Source of the DNA: Roseibium album
GTDB lineage: Bacteria; Pseudomonadota; Alphaproteobacteria; Rhizobiales; Stappiaceae
DNA length: 64,000 nt
Assembly (NCBI GenBank): GCA_001404055.1
Contig: CXTY01000039.1
Span: 62,001-126,000, forward strand
Direction: 5' to 3'
The notes below the pieces were generated by a model. It was not told where the DNA came from, did not search any database, and saw nothing but the letters and a program-made list of their open reading frames with translations. The translations under genes were made by a program, and so were the position numbers. Positions 33,621 to 41,709 of this stretch are shown one piece after another (within the stretch, counting starts at the first letter, position 1; every line of letters starts with the position of its first letter).

Positions 33621-34547
33621 TCAGTGATCCGCCAGAAAGCCGGAGCCCATCTTGGTTTTCAGGCGTTCTCCAACAGATTTCCCAAGCTCGACAGCCTTTG
33701 CTGCCGTGCCGGTTTCTTCCAGTTCATGCATTTCGGAACCGTCGGGTTTCAGGACAATGCCCCTGAGATGCAGTTTTTCACCTTCAAGCGTTGCAAGTCC
33801 ACCAATTGGTGTCCGGCAGGAACCGTCAAGAACTGCCAGAAAAGCACGCTCTGCATCCAGTCGGATCTGTGTGTCAGGATCATGGATCGCGGCCAGTTTT
33901 TCCAATGTCGCCTGATCGCCTTCGCGGCTTTCAATGCAGATTGCCCCCTGACCGACGGCAGGAAGAAACTCGTCTTCACTCAAAAGACTGGTGATTTCCG
34001 CCTCCAAACCAAGTCGCCGCAGTCCGGCAGCGGCAAGCAGTGTCGCATCAACTTCGCCTGCAGCCAGTTTCCGAAGTCTGGTCTGCAGGTTTCCGCGATA
34101 CATCACCACTTCAATATCCGGACGCAACCGCTTGATCATCGCTTGCCGGCGAAGTGAGCTCGAACCAACAACAGCCCCTTGAGGTAAATCGGTCAGGGTT
34201 TTTGCCTTGGGTGACAGAAAAGCATCACGCACGTCCTCTCGTGGCAAAAACGCCGTCAGCGCCAGACCATCTGGCAATACCGTCGGCATATCCTTTGAAG
34301 AGTGGACTGCAAGATCGATTCGGCTATCCAGAAGCGCCTCTTCGATTTCCTTGGTAAACAGCCCCTTGCCGCCGACCTCGGAAAGTGGCCTGTCCTGAAT
34401 TTTATCACCGGAGGTCTTGATGACCACAATCTCAAAGGCATCCTCGGCAAGACCGTGGGCTGCCATCAAACGACTGCGGGTTTCATGTGCTTGCGCCAGC
34501 GCAAGTGCACTGCCCCGTGTTCCAATGCGCAAAGGATTTGATTGCAA
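33621..34547 (-). CDS. hemC: Porphobilinogen deaminase (hydroxymethylbilane synthase)
   Basis: A 308-residue enzyme that joins four porphobilinogens into hydroxymethylbilane. Motifs: RIGTRGSALALAQA (7-20), KTSGDKIQDRPLSEVGGKGLF (44-64), AVHSSKDMPTVLP (80-92, catalytic Asp86), GSSSLRRQA and the dipyrromethane cofactor cysteine Cys244 in DGSCRTPIGG. Length and order are typical. The hemC start and tsaD start are about 97 nt apart and divergent, so they share a promoter region. It is the first gene of hemC-hemD-mitofilin-hemY. Confidence 0.96.
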   Translation of the reverse strand: MQSNPLRIGTRGSALALAQAHETRSRLMAAHGLAEDAFEIVVIKTSGDKIQDRPLSEVGGKGLFTKEIEEALLDSRIDLAVHSSKDMPTVLPDGLALTAFLPREDVRDAFLSPKAKTLTDLPQGAVVGSSSLRRQAMIKRLRPDIEVVMYRGNLQTRLRKLAAGEVDATLLAAAGLRRLGLEAEITSLLSEDEFLPAVGQGAICIESREGDQATLEKLAAIHDPDTQIRLDAERAFLAVLDGSCRTPIGGLATLEGEKLHLRGIVLKPDGSEMHELEETGTAAKAVELGKSVGERLKTKMGSGFLADH

Positions 34548-34644
34548 GATTAACCGTCCAGATGTTACGCCCGGCTAACAAGACATCGGGCATGCAAATT
34601 GTTTCAGACCACATGTCTTACCACAGGCCACTGCTACAAGATCA

Positions 34645-35751
34645 ATGACTTCAGTCAATCCAAAAAACAATGCGACCAATCTGACGGTCCTTGGAATTGA
34701 AACAAGCTGCGATGAAACGGCTGCAGCAATTGTGCGCGGACCGCTGCAAAAAGCCATACTGTCAAACACCATCAAATCGCAAATTGACGAACACACGGAA
34801 TTTGGTGGTGTCGTTCCGGAAATTGCTGCACGGGCTCATATCGACATATTGGACCGGATCGTGGCAGAGGCCATGCATGAAGCCAGTTGCACCTGGGACG
34901 ATATTGACGCCGTAGCGGCTACAGCCGGTCCCGGTCTCATCGGCGGTGTCATTGTCGGCTTGATGACCGCCAAGGCCATTGCCATGGCAGCTGGCAAACC
35001 CCTGATTGGCGTGAACCACCTGGAGGGTCACGCACTGACCGCCCGTCTGACTGACGATCTGGAATTTCCCTTTATTCTCCTGCTGGTATCTGGTGGTCAC
35101 AGCCAGTTTCTTCTTGTTCGTGGTGTTGGCGACTATAAGCGTCTGGGTACGACAATCGACGATGCTATTGGTGAGGCCTTCGACAAGACTGCCAAACTGT
35201 TGGGCCTCCCCTATCCCGGCGGGCCACACGTTGAAATGATTGCAGCCAAGGGTGACGTCACACGGTTCAGATTGCCCCGCCCCCTGCTTGACCGGCCAGG
35301 CCTCGACATGTCTTTTGCCGGGCTCAAGACAGCCTTGCGCACCCAGGCCAAAAAACTGGAACCGGTTGACGACCAGACCGTTGCTGATCTGTGCGCAGCA
35401 TTTCAGCGCTCGGTTTCCGATGTTCTGGCGGCGCGCACCAAGTCGGCTCTTGCACTGTTCAGCGAGCGGTATCCAGACACTGAACCGGTGATCGTGGTTG
35501 CAGGCGGTGTTGCAGCCAATCAGGAAATCCGTTCTGCCCTGACGCAAGCCGCCAGTGAAGCGAATGCCAGGTTTGTTGCCCCGCCATTGGCGCTTTGCAC
35601 CGATAATGCGGCGATGATTGCCTGGGCTGGCATAGAACGTATGCAACTCGGCCCAGTCAACGACATGGCCCTGGCCCCCCGCCCCCGCTGGCCGCTTGAT
35701 TCAGCCAATGCCGGGGTTCTGGGTGCAGGCAAAAAAGGCGCGAAAGTCTGA
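34645..35751 (+). CDS. tsaD: tRNA threonylcarbamoyladenosine transferase TsaD
   Basis: A 368-residue ASKHA-fold enzyme that, with TsaB and TsaE, transfers threonylcarbamoyl to A37 of ANN-decoding tRNAs. Family blocks are LGIETSCDETAAAIV (15-29), GGVVPEIAARAHIDIL, the metal-site NHLEGHALTAR, LLVSGGHSQFLLV, DDAIGEAFDKTAKLLGLPYPGG and VVAGGVAANQEIR plus CTDNAAMIAWAG near the end. It is divergent from hemC, as in many relatives. Formerly annotated gcp/ygjD. Confidence is high. Confidence 0.97.
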   Translation: MTSVNPKNNATNLTVLGIETSCDETAAAIVRGPLQKAILSNTIKSQIDEHTEFGGVVPEIAARAHIDILDRIVAEAMHEASCTWDDIDAVAATAGPGLIGGVIVGLMTAKAIAMAAGKPLIGVNHLEGHALTARLTDDLEFPFILLLVSGGHSQFLLVRGVGDYKRLGTTIDDAIGEAFDKTAKLLGLPYPGGPHVEMIAAKGDVTRFRLPRPLLDRPGLDMSFAGLKTALRTQAKKLEPVDDQTVADLCAAFQRSVSDVLAARTKSALALFSERYPDTEPVIVVAGGVAANQEIRSALTQAASEANARFVAPPLALCTDNAAMIAWAGIERMQLGPVNDMALAPRPRWPLDSANAGVLGAGKKGAKV

Positions 35752-35861
35752 AACGCGCGCAAGCAAGAAACAAAAATAGGCTTCAATTCACAAACTGGCC
35801 CTTTTGTGCAGGCAGGGAGACTGATACCAAGACCTGAATTGCAAACAAGGGTTTCAAGAGA

Positions 35862-36365
35862 ATGCGCGTCTACCACAAGGCATATGTTTATCTGACTTGC
35901 GGTACGGACCTGCTGGTGTTTAACGAGCCGGACACACCTCACTTGGGTTTTCAGGTCCCGGGAGGAACGGTCGATCCAGGCGAGAGCTTCTTGCATGGGG
36001 CGATGCGCGAGTTCGCGGAAGAAACCGGGCTGAACCTCGATGTAGCCTTTGATCATTTTTCAGATCAGGACCTGCCGTTTGAAACCATCCCTCCTGTCGG
36101 CCAGTTTAAACCGGCACCGGACCGCCCTTTGCTGGGACAGCATATTCGTCGCAATTATCACGTCCGACTGTTTCATCGCCCCAAAGAAGGGTGGGATCAT
36201 TTTGAAATGTTTCCGAGCAGCGGGGTTGCTCCGATTCGCTACCGGTTTTTCTGGATCAATCTTTTCAGCCCCGACGCAATGAACAGTGAAAATTTCTTTG
36301 CAGCATTTGGGCCGCCGCTTGATGTGTTACGCGAACGCTTGCCAGCAATGAAGAGTGCTGCCTAG
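35862..36365 (+). CDS. Nudix hydrolase (first of a tandem pair)
   Basis: A 167-residue Nudix-fold protein. The Nudix box is complete: GGTVDPGESFLHGAMREFAEETGL (about residues 34-57), with the metal-binding REFAEE. The N-terminus HKAYVYLTCGTDLLVF is shared with the next gene. The substrate (a nucleoside diphosphate linked to X) cannot be named. It starts at ATG 35862 after a 110-nt gap from tsaD and ends with its TAG directly abutting the ATG of the second copy, so both are in one unit with gpsA. Confidence 0.88.
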   Translation: MRVYHKAYVYLTCGTDLLVFNEPDTPHLGFQVPGGTVDPGESFLHGAMREFAEETGLNLDVAFDHFSDQDLPFETIPPVGQFKPAPDRPLLGQHIRRNYHVRLFHRPKEGWDHFEMFPSSGVAPIRYRFFWINLFSPDAMNSENFFAAFGPPLDVLRERLPAMKSAA

Positions 36366-36869
36366 ATGATCCGCAAGTCCAAGGATCTGTCGGAAAGTCT
36401 TTTTCACAAGGCCTATGTGTACCTGACCTGTGGGCCCGAACTGCTGGTGTTTTCAGAGCCGAACCATCCGGACGTCGGCTTGCAGGTGCCAGGTGGTACG
36501 CTTGATCCAGGCGAGAGCTATCTTCAAGCTGCCCGGCGCGAATTTTCAGAAGAGACAGGACTTTCATTGGATATCGCAATCGAATCGTTCGCGGACCAGG
36601 ATCATTTCTTTGAAGATGTGCCCAGATGTCTCACCGGATTGCATCGGCGGCGGCATTTTCACGGCCAAACGCGTGAAAAACCCGCTAATGAATGGGAACA
36701 CTTCGAAACGTCACCAAGTACAGGCGGACCACCAATCCGGTTTGCCCTGTTCTGGGTTGATTTGTTTTCAGAAGATGCGCTCGACGAGACCAGGTTCTTC
36801 GATGGCTTTGGAGCGCAGCTTGAAACACTACGGACGCGCATGGAAGGGCAGGTCAATGGCCGCCATTAA
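36366..36869 (+). CDS. Nudix hydrolase (second of a tandem pair)
   Basis: A 167-residue paralogue of the preceding protein. Shared sequence includes HKAYVYLTCG, the Nudix box GGTLDPGESYLQAARREFSEETGL (about 40-63) and the C-terminal PPIRFALFWVDLFS versus APIRYRFFWINLFS. The stretch after the Nudix box has drifted (HRRRHFHGQTREKP versus a different linker), suggesting altered substrate. Its ATG begins at the base after the previous stop, and its stop overlaps gpsA by 14 nt, so translation of the three genes is coupled. Confidence 0.88.
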   Translation: MIRKSKDLSESLFHKAYVYLTCGPELLVFSEPNHPDVGLQVPGGTLDPGESYLQAARREFSEETGLSLDIAIESFADQDHFFEDVPRCLTGLHRRRHFHGQTREKPANEWEHFETSPSTGGPPIRFALFWVDLFSEDALDETRFFDGFGAQLETLRTRMEGQVNGRH

Positions 36870-37863
36870 GACAGTCGGCGTCATAGGTGGCGGTGCCTGG
36901 GGTACAGCGCTGGCCCTGACCGCTGCACGTGCGGGACGAGAAGTCCGTCTCTGGGCGCGCGATCCGGCAACGGTATCCGACATTCGCTCACGCCGTCAGA
37001 ACGCGCGCTATTTGCCGGGCATCACATTTGATGAAGACCTGAACCCCACGAGTTCTCTGGATGAGGTCGCAGATACCGACGCGATCTTGCTGGTCACACC
37101 TGCCCAGTCCACGCGTTCCACGCTCGCTGCATTGAAAAAAACGGGCAAGGTTCGCGGTCCGGTCGTTCTTTGCGCCAAGGGCATTGAACAGACCTCCAGC
37201 AAGCTGCTGTCCAAGGTGATGAGTGAAGAGTTACCTGGCGTAGAACCCGGTGTGCTTTCGGGACCAAGTTTTGCTGACGATGTTGCCCGCGGTCTGCCGA
37301 CGGCTGTGACGGTTGCCGCAAATTCTGCAAAAACTGCGCTCAGCCTTTGTGAAGCACTGCAATCCCCATGCTTCCGTCCATACGCGTCGATTGACATTCT
37401 CGGTACGCAGATCGGCGGCGCGTTGAAAAACGTTCTTGCGATTGCATGTGGAGCCGTTGTTGGCCGCAAGCTGGGCGCCAGTGCACAGGCGGCGCTGACG
37501 GCAAGGGGTTTTGCCGAACTCAATCGCCTAGGCATGGCGATGGGGGCTCAAGGAGAAACACTCACCGGTCTTTCCGGTCTTGGCGATCTCGTTCTGACGT
37601 GCTCTTCCACCCAATCCCGTAATTTTTCCTTCGGCCTTCGGCTGGGAGAAGGTTTTCTCGCCTCCGAACTTATTTCCTCTGGGGGCAAGCTTGCGGAAGG
37701 CGCTTACTCAGCCCGTGTCGCGGTAAAACTGGCTGAAAAATTCGATATTGAAGTGCCGATTTGCGAAACTGTCGCGCAGATGATTGATGAAGACCTCTCC
37801 ATCGACGACGCCCTCAACATCTTGATGGCACGTCCGTTGAAAGCAGAGACAGAAGGCGCCTGA
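36856..37863 (+). CDS. gpsA: NAD(P)H-dependent glycerol-3-phosphate dehydrogenase
   Basis: A 335-residue cytoplasmic enzyme that reduces dihydroxyacetone phosphate to sn-glycerol-3-phosphate for phospholipid synthesis. It has the Rossmann motif GVIGGGAWGTALA (about 7-19), VTPAQSTR, CAKGIEQ, LSGPSFADDVARGLPTAV, the catalytic region QIGGALKNVLAIACGAV with its Lys, and GLSGLGDLVLTCSSTQSRNF. The true start is ATG 36856, overlapping the Nudix gene; a much longer frame from 36430 lies antisense to nothing and is only the overlap of another reading frame with that gene. Confidence 0.95.
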   Translation: MAAIKTVGVIGGGAWGTALALTAARAGREVRLWARDPATVSDIRSRRQNARYLPGITFDEDLNPTSSLDEVADTDAILLVTPAQSTRSTLAALKKTGKVRGPVVLCAKGIEQTSSKLLSKVMSEELPGVEPGVLSGPSFADDVARGLPTAVTVAANSAKTALSLCEALQSPCFRPYASIDILGTQIGGALKNVLAIACGAVVGRKLGASAQAALTARGFAELNRLGMAMGAQGETLTGLSGLGDLVLTCSSTQSRNFSFGLRLGEGFLASELISSGGKLAEGAYSARVAVKLAEKFDIEVPICETVAQMIDEDLSIDDALNILMARPLKAETEGA

Positions 37864-37886
37864 TCTCCAGTTCTAGTCGGCCCGAT

Positions 37887-37930
37887 CTGATGTTCGTCTC
37901 AAAGCCTCGCGCACTTCTAGCGAACATCAG
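37887..37930 (+). terminator. Inverted repeat after gpsA
   Basis: CTGATGTTCG (37887-37896) pairs exactly with 37921-37930 across a 24-nt loop, beginning 23 nt after the gpsA stop. No T run follows, so it may be an RNA 3'-end structure rather than a classic terminator. Confidence 0.4.
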
Positions 37931-37984
37931 GGGCAAAAGGGGTGACTGACAACCTTCACTTATCTGGCGTCGTTTTCAGATTTG

Positions 37985-38024
37985 AAACGCCTCTGAGGTC
38001 GCTACTCAAATCAGGCGTTTTTCA
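37985..38024 (+). terminator. Probable rho-independent terminator upstream of yciI
   Basis: AAACGCCT (37985-37992) pairs with AGGCGTTT (38013-38020) and is followed by TTC. The loop of 20 nt is long but contains a CCTCTGAGG mini-hairpin. It lies between gpsA and yciI and probably ends the gpsA transcript. Confidence 0.5.
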
Positions 38025-38103
38025 ATTTCGCCAAACTGGCATTGAGTTTGACCTTTACCGGTCCTAGGTTCTCTGAAGTTTTGACAATCGGAGAACCGCC
38101 TTC

Positions 38104-38394
38104 ATGCTTTATGCCTTGATTTGCACTGACAAGCCCAGTGCGCTGCAGACACGCCTCGACAACCGCCCCGCGCATATCGACTTTCTGAAAGGTCTTGGTG
38201 ATGGCCTGAAAGCGGCAGGGCCTTTTCAAGACGACGATGGCAACATGACCGGATCCTTGCTCATAATCGAAGCAGCCAACCGGGATGAAGCGCTAGCGAT
38301 TTCGCAGGAAGATCCATACGCACACGCAGATCTGTTCGAAAGCGTCGAAATCCGGCCCTGGAACTGGGTCGTCAAGAACCCGGAGGCAAACTAA
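38104..38394 (+). CDS. YciI family protein
   Basis: A 96-residue protein of the YciI/dimeric ferredoxin-like fold, with MLYALICTDKPSALQTRLDNRPAHIDFL (the His-Asp pair of the family) and GSLLIIEAANRDEALAISQEDPYAHADLFESVEIRPW. Members are small dimers that may have a catalytic His; function is mostly unknown. It follows GGAG, and its TAA is immediately followed by the GTG of the EVE gene, a conserved alphaproteobacterial pairing near gpsA. Confidence 0.9.
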   Translation: MLYALICTDKPSALQTRLDNRPAHIDFLKGLGDGLKAAGPFQDDDGNMTGSLLIIEAANRDEALAISQEDPYAHADLFESVEIRPWNWVVKNPEAN

Positions 38395-38820
38395 GTGCAA
38401 TACTGGTTGATCAAATCCGAGCCGGACAAATGGTCCTGGGAACAGCAGAAGGCCAAGGGTGAGGCCGGCGAGGAATGGGACGGTATCCGTAACTATCAGG
38501 CCCGCAACAACATGCGCACCATGGAAATCGGCGACAAGGCGTTCTTCTACCATTCCAACATCGGCAAGGAAGTTGTCGGTGTCGTTGAAGTCTGTAGCCA
38601 GATTCATCCAGACAGCACGACCGATGACGCGCGCTGGGAATGCGTGGACTTCAAGGCCGTCTGTGATGTGCCGAAACCAGTAACGCTTGCAGATGTGAAA
38701 GCCGAAGAGAGTCTGGCACAAATGGCACTGGTCACCTCCATGCGCCTTTCTGTCCAGCCGGTTACAGAAGGCGAGTGGAAAATCGTTTGTGAGATGGGTG
38801 GGCTGAAAGAACCAGCCTGA
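38395..38820 (+). CDS. EVE-domain protein
   Basis: A 141-residue protein consisting of an EVE domain, a PUA-like fold that reads modified bases in DNA or RNA. Recognisable are YWLIKSEPDKWSWEQQ (about 3-18), WDGIRNYQARNNMRTMEIGDKAFFYHSN (about 28-55) and the WECVDFKAV strand. Start codon GTG 38395 directly abuts the YciI stop, so translation is coupled. It is followed 30 nt later by a methyltransferase gene. Its target is not known in this group. Confidence 0.92.
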   Translation: MQYWLIKSEPDKWSWEQQKAKGEAGEEWDGIRNYQARNNMRTMEIGDKAFFYHSNIGKEVVGVVEVCSQIHPDSTTDDARWECVDFKAVCDVPKPVTLADVKAEESLAQMALVTSMRLSVQPVTEGEWKIVCEMGGLKEPA

Positions 38821-38850
38821 GGTCAGGACACGGATGAAAGCGGTCTTGCG

Positions 38851-39519
38851 ATGCTAAACCCCACACTCATGGAAGATCCAGCCGCGTTCATCCGCCGGGA
38901 GACACGGGTTAAACCCGTCCCTCACGCGGAAGAAATTCGGCTTCATCTTGCCGATGAGGCCATGTCGCTCTGGACAAAAACGGAAGACGAACTGGGTGAG
39001 CTTGGCCTTGCTCCGCCGTTCTGGGCGTTTGCCTGGGCCGGCGGCCAGGGACTGGCCCGCTATATTCTAGACACTCCGGAGCTTGTGGCAGATAAAAATG
39101 TGCTGGATTTTGCCTGCGGCTCAGGGCTTGTTGGCATCGCGGCAATGAAGGCCGGCGCACAATCCTGCCACGGGGTTGATATTGATCCCGTTGCGATGAC
39201 CGCTGCGCGGCTGAATGCAAGTCTGAACGACGTCGATTTGAGCTTGGAAATCGCAGACATAACCGCATCCGAATTACCTGAATACGATCTCGTTTTCTGC
39301 GGCGACGTTTTTTACGACAAGGCAATGGCAGAAAAAGTTCTCGGGTTTGTGGATCGTTTGCTTGAAAAAAATATTGAAGTGATCGTTGGCGACCCGGGAA
39401 GAAGCTACCTGCCTGCACCCCGTTTGACGGAGCTTGCCGCCTATTCGGTCCCCGTGGTTGGTCAGCTGGAAGACAACGAGATCAAACGCACCCGCGTCTT
39501 TCGCGTTCAGGGAAAATAA
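38851..39519 (+). CDS. Class I SAM methyltransferase, ETF-beta lysine methyltransferase-like
   Basis: A 222-residue methyltransferase. The SAM motif I is VLDFACGSGLVGIAAMKAGA (about 85-104), with acidic GVDIDPVAMTAARLNA. Family-specific blocks are LHLADEAMSLWTKTEDELGELGLAPPFWAFAWAGGQGLARYIL split over about 30-70, YDLVFCGDVFYDKAMAEKVL, and GDPGRSYLP near residue 180. The combination matches the METTL20/ETFB-KMT group, whose bacterial member in Agrobacterium methylates electron-transfer flavoprotein beta. Nearer start ATG 38869 is also possible. It lies downstream of the EVE gene, probably in the same unit. Substrate assignment is by similarity only. Confidence 0.83.
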   Translation: MLNPTLMEDPAAFIRRETRVKPVPHAEEIRLHLADEAMSLWTKTEDELGELGLAPPFWAFAWAGGQGLARYILDTPELVADKNVLDFACGSGLVGIAAMKAGAQSCHGVDIDPVAMTAARLNASLNDVDLSLEIADITASELPEYDLVFCGDVFYDKAMAEKVLGFVDRLLEKNIEVIVGDPGRSYLPAPRLTELAAYSVPVVGQLEDNEIKRTRVFRVQGK

Positions 39520-39673
39520 TTCCCCTCACACGCCGTTTCAGGATCAAAGCTGCAGCCAAAGCAAGGAAGCAAAATTTTTTCCTTTGTGCCACTTTCGCTT
39601 TTCGCCGCTTGCGATAGGTTAGCCGCAAAATCTCACCTGCAATTCAATTTCGTCCTGTTTTTAGGAGTCCTTC

Positions 39674-40846
39674 ATGCCAATCATCAACCGTCTTGCGGAT
39701 CTGACCGATGAGATCACGGCCTGGCGCCGCGACATCCACGAGAACCCTGAAATTTTGTATGAGACGGTACGCACTGCCGGTAAAGTTGCCGAACTTCTTG
39801 AAAGCTTTGGCCTGGACGAGATCGCGACTGGTATCGGCAAGACCGGCGTTGTCGGTGTGATCAAGGGCAAAAACGGCGGCAAGGGCAGAACAATCGGCCT
39901 CAGAGCCGACATGGACGCGTTGCCGATTGAAGAAATTACCGGCAAACCCTACGCCTCGAAGGTTCCCGGAAAAATGCATGCCTGTGGACATGACGGCCAC
40001 ACTGCGATGCTGCTTGGCGCAGCAAAATACCTCGCGGAAACCCGCAACTTCGATGGCACGGTCGTTGTTATTTTCCAGCCGGCTGAAGAAGGTGGTGCAG
40101 GCGCCAAGGCCATGATCGACGATGGCCTGATGACCCGCTGGCCGATCGAGGAAGTTTACGGCATGCACAATTTCCCGGGCATGCCAGTCGGAGAATTTGC
40201 CATTCGCAAAGGGCCGATCATGGCCGCGACCGATGAGTTCCGCATTTCGATTACCGGACGCGGTGGCCACGCCGCCAAGCCTCACGATACCATTGATCCG
40301 ATCGTTGTCGGTTCCCAGATGGTCAATGCGCTACAGACCATTGCTAGCCGCAACGCCGACCCGCTTGATTCCGTTGTGGTGTCGGTCACGGTTTTCCAGG
40401 CCGGAAACGCCTTCAATGTCATCCCGCAGGAAACTTTCCTGCAAGGCACTGTTCGTACACTCAGTCCAGAGATGCGCGACCTTGCGCAAGAACGCATGGA
40501 ATTGATTGTGAAGGCAACGGCGGAGGCATTTGGAGCGAGTGCCGAGTTGAAGTTCATCCGCGGCTATCCGGTCACAGCAAATCACGACGACCAGACCGAC
40601 TTTGCGGCTGCAATTGCTGAAGGCATTGCCGGTGAAGGCAAAGTCCAACGCGACATCGCACCGATGATGGGCGGAGAAGATTTCTCTTACATGCTGGAAG
40701 AACGCCCGGGCGCCTTTATCTTTGCAGGCAACGGCGATAGCGCCGGACTTCATCATCCGGCTTACGATTTCAATGACGAGTTGATCCCCGTTGGCTGCTC
40801 CTACTGGGTGAAACTGGTGGAAACGGCGCTTCCCGCAGCCGCCTGA
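39674..40846 (+). CDS. M20 family amidohydrolase (hippurate hydrolase-like)
   Basis: A 390-residue zinc amidohydrolase that removes acyl groups from amino acids. Evidence: the N-terminal EITAWRRDIHENPEILYETVRTAGKVAELL, IGLRADMDALPIEE, the metal site MHACGHDGHTAMLLGAA (about 100-116), QPAEEGGAGAKAMIDDGL with the catalytic Glu pair, the dimerisation lid (about 185-290, containing GRGGHAAKPHDTIDPI) and GGEDFSYMLEERPGAFIFAG near the end. It starts at ATG 39674 behind AGGAG and is followed by a terminator. The natural substrate is unknown. Confidence 0.93.
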   Translation: MPIINRLADLTDEITAWRRDIHENPEILYETVRTAGKVAELLESFGLDEIATGIGKTGVVGVIKGKNGGKGRTIGLRADMDALPIEEITGKPYASKVPGKMHACGHDGHTAMLLGAAKYLAETRNFDGTVVVIFQPAEEGGAGAKAMIDDGLMTRWPIEEVYGMHNFPGMPVGEFAIRKGPIMAATDEFRISITGRGGHAAKPHDTIDPIVVGSQMVNALQTIASRNADPLDSVVVSVTVFQAGNAFNVIPQETFLQGTVRTLSPEMRDLAQERMELIVKATAEAFGASAELKFIRGYPVTANHDDQTDFAAAIAEGIAGEGKVQRDIAPMMGGEDFSYMLEERPGAFIFAGNGDSAGLHHPAYDFNDELIPVGCSYWVKLVETALPAAA

Positions 40847-40866
40847 CAAAATGTGTGTTAAGAAGG

Positions 40867-40893
40867 CGCCGGTCTGGTTTCGACCGGCGTTTT
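40867..40893 (+). terminator. Rho-independent terminator after the M20 amidohydrolase gene
   Basis: CGCCGGTC (40867-40874) and GACCGGCG (40882-40889) form a perfect 8-bp GC-rich stem with a 7-nt loop, followed by TTTT. It lies 20 nt after the stop. Confidence 0.85.
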
Positions 40894-40910
40894 CATTTGG
40901 ACCTTCCTAG

Positions 40911-41705
40911 ATGTCTCTTTCTCCGTTCAAGTTATCTTTTCTGGCTTCCTATCTGCTTGTTGGCGCTTTTGTTGGCGTCCTCATCATTCATCCGCTGAAC
41001 CTGGCCGTGATCTGGTGGGAATTGTCCCGATTTTCCGAGACCGCACCAAATCTGTTCGAGTTTCTGTCGAACCGGCTATGGCTGCTACTATTGCCGCGCC
41101 ATCTGGATGTCGCGATCGCCTACACACTTGTTGGCGCTATAGTCGGCCTCGCATTCGGAATTTTCACCCGGAACTATATGCGCACGACAGAGGCTTATCG
41201 GTCCCTGCGCGATGAACAGACAACACAGATTCCGGCCCTGATGAATCAGGGTGAAACAGAGACCGTGGAATTCAAATCATCCTTGCGTTGGGACATGAAG
41301 GAAGACCGCATCAACCGCGGTCTGGAAAAAGTCATTGCCAAGACGATTGCCGGTTTTTTCAACGCCGATGGTGGCCACCTGCTGGTTGGTGTCGATGATG
41401 AAGGCGAACCACTCGGGCTTGAAAAAGACCTTTCAACGCTCAAGAGCCCGGACCTTGATGCATTTGAACGCACTGTCAATGACATCGTCTCAAAGTACCT
41501 GGGCGGTGACCTTTGCCCCTATATTCACACGGTTTTCGCCCGGGTGAATGAGAAGGATGTGGCAATGATCATCATCCGGCCTGCTCCGCGCGCTGCCTAT
41601 CTGGATGAAAGCAGATCTTCCGTTTTTTATGTTCGCAGTGGCAATTCCACACGCCAGCTCGATGTGCGGGAAGCCTTGAGCTACGCCAAGTCCCGCTGGA
41701 ACTGA
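40911..41705 (+). CDS. Membrane-anchored AlbA_2 (Schlafen-type) domain protein
   Basis: A 264-residue protein. Two membrane helices occupy about 8-40 (FLASYLLVGAFVGVLIIHPL) and 60-87 (VAIAYTLVGAIVGLAFGIF). The cytoplasmic part (about 100-264) is an AlbA_2/Schlafen-like domain: GETETVEFKSSLRWD with the conserved E-F-K, KTIAGFFNADGGHLLVGVDDEGEPLGLEKDL and SVFYVRSGNSTRQLD. In relatives this domain binds nucleic acid. Fusion to membrane helices is the notable feature. It starts 17 nt after a terminator, with weak ribosome binding. The stop is 4 nt before the next gene's ATG, so it is probably cotranscribed with the permease. Confidence 0.85.
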   Translation: MSLSPFKLSFLASYLLVGAFVGVLIIHPLNLAVIWWELSRFSETAPNLFEFLSNRLWLLLLPRHLDVAIAYTLVGAIVGLAFGIFTRNYMRTTEAYRSLRDEQTTQIPALMNQGETETVEFKSSLRWDMKEDRINRGLEKVIAKTIAGFFNADGGHLLVGVDDEGEPLGLEKDLSTLKSPDLDAFERTVNDIVSKYLGGDLCPYIHTVFARVNEKDVAMIIIRPAPRAAYLDESRSSVFYVRSGNSTRQLDVREALSYAKSRWN

Positions 41706-41709
41706 TTTG

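Noticed and set aside
34762..35646. Minus-strand frame of 294 codons opposite tsaD
   Set aside because: Full overlap with conserved TsaD motifs; no family features of its own.
36430..36855. N-terminal extension of gpsA giving a 477-residue protein
   Set aside because: The extension is out of frame with and fully overlaps the second Nudix gene; ATG 36856 begins the normal GpsA N-terminus.
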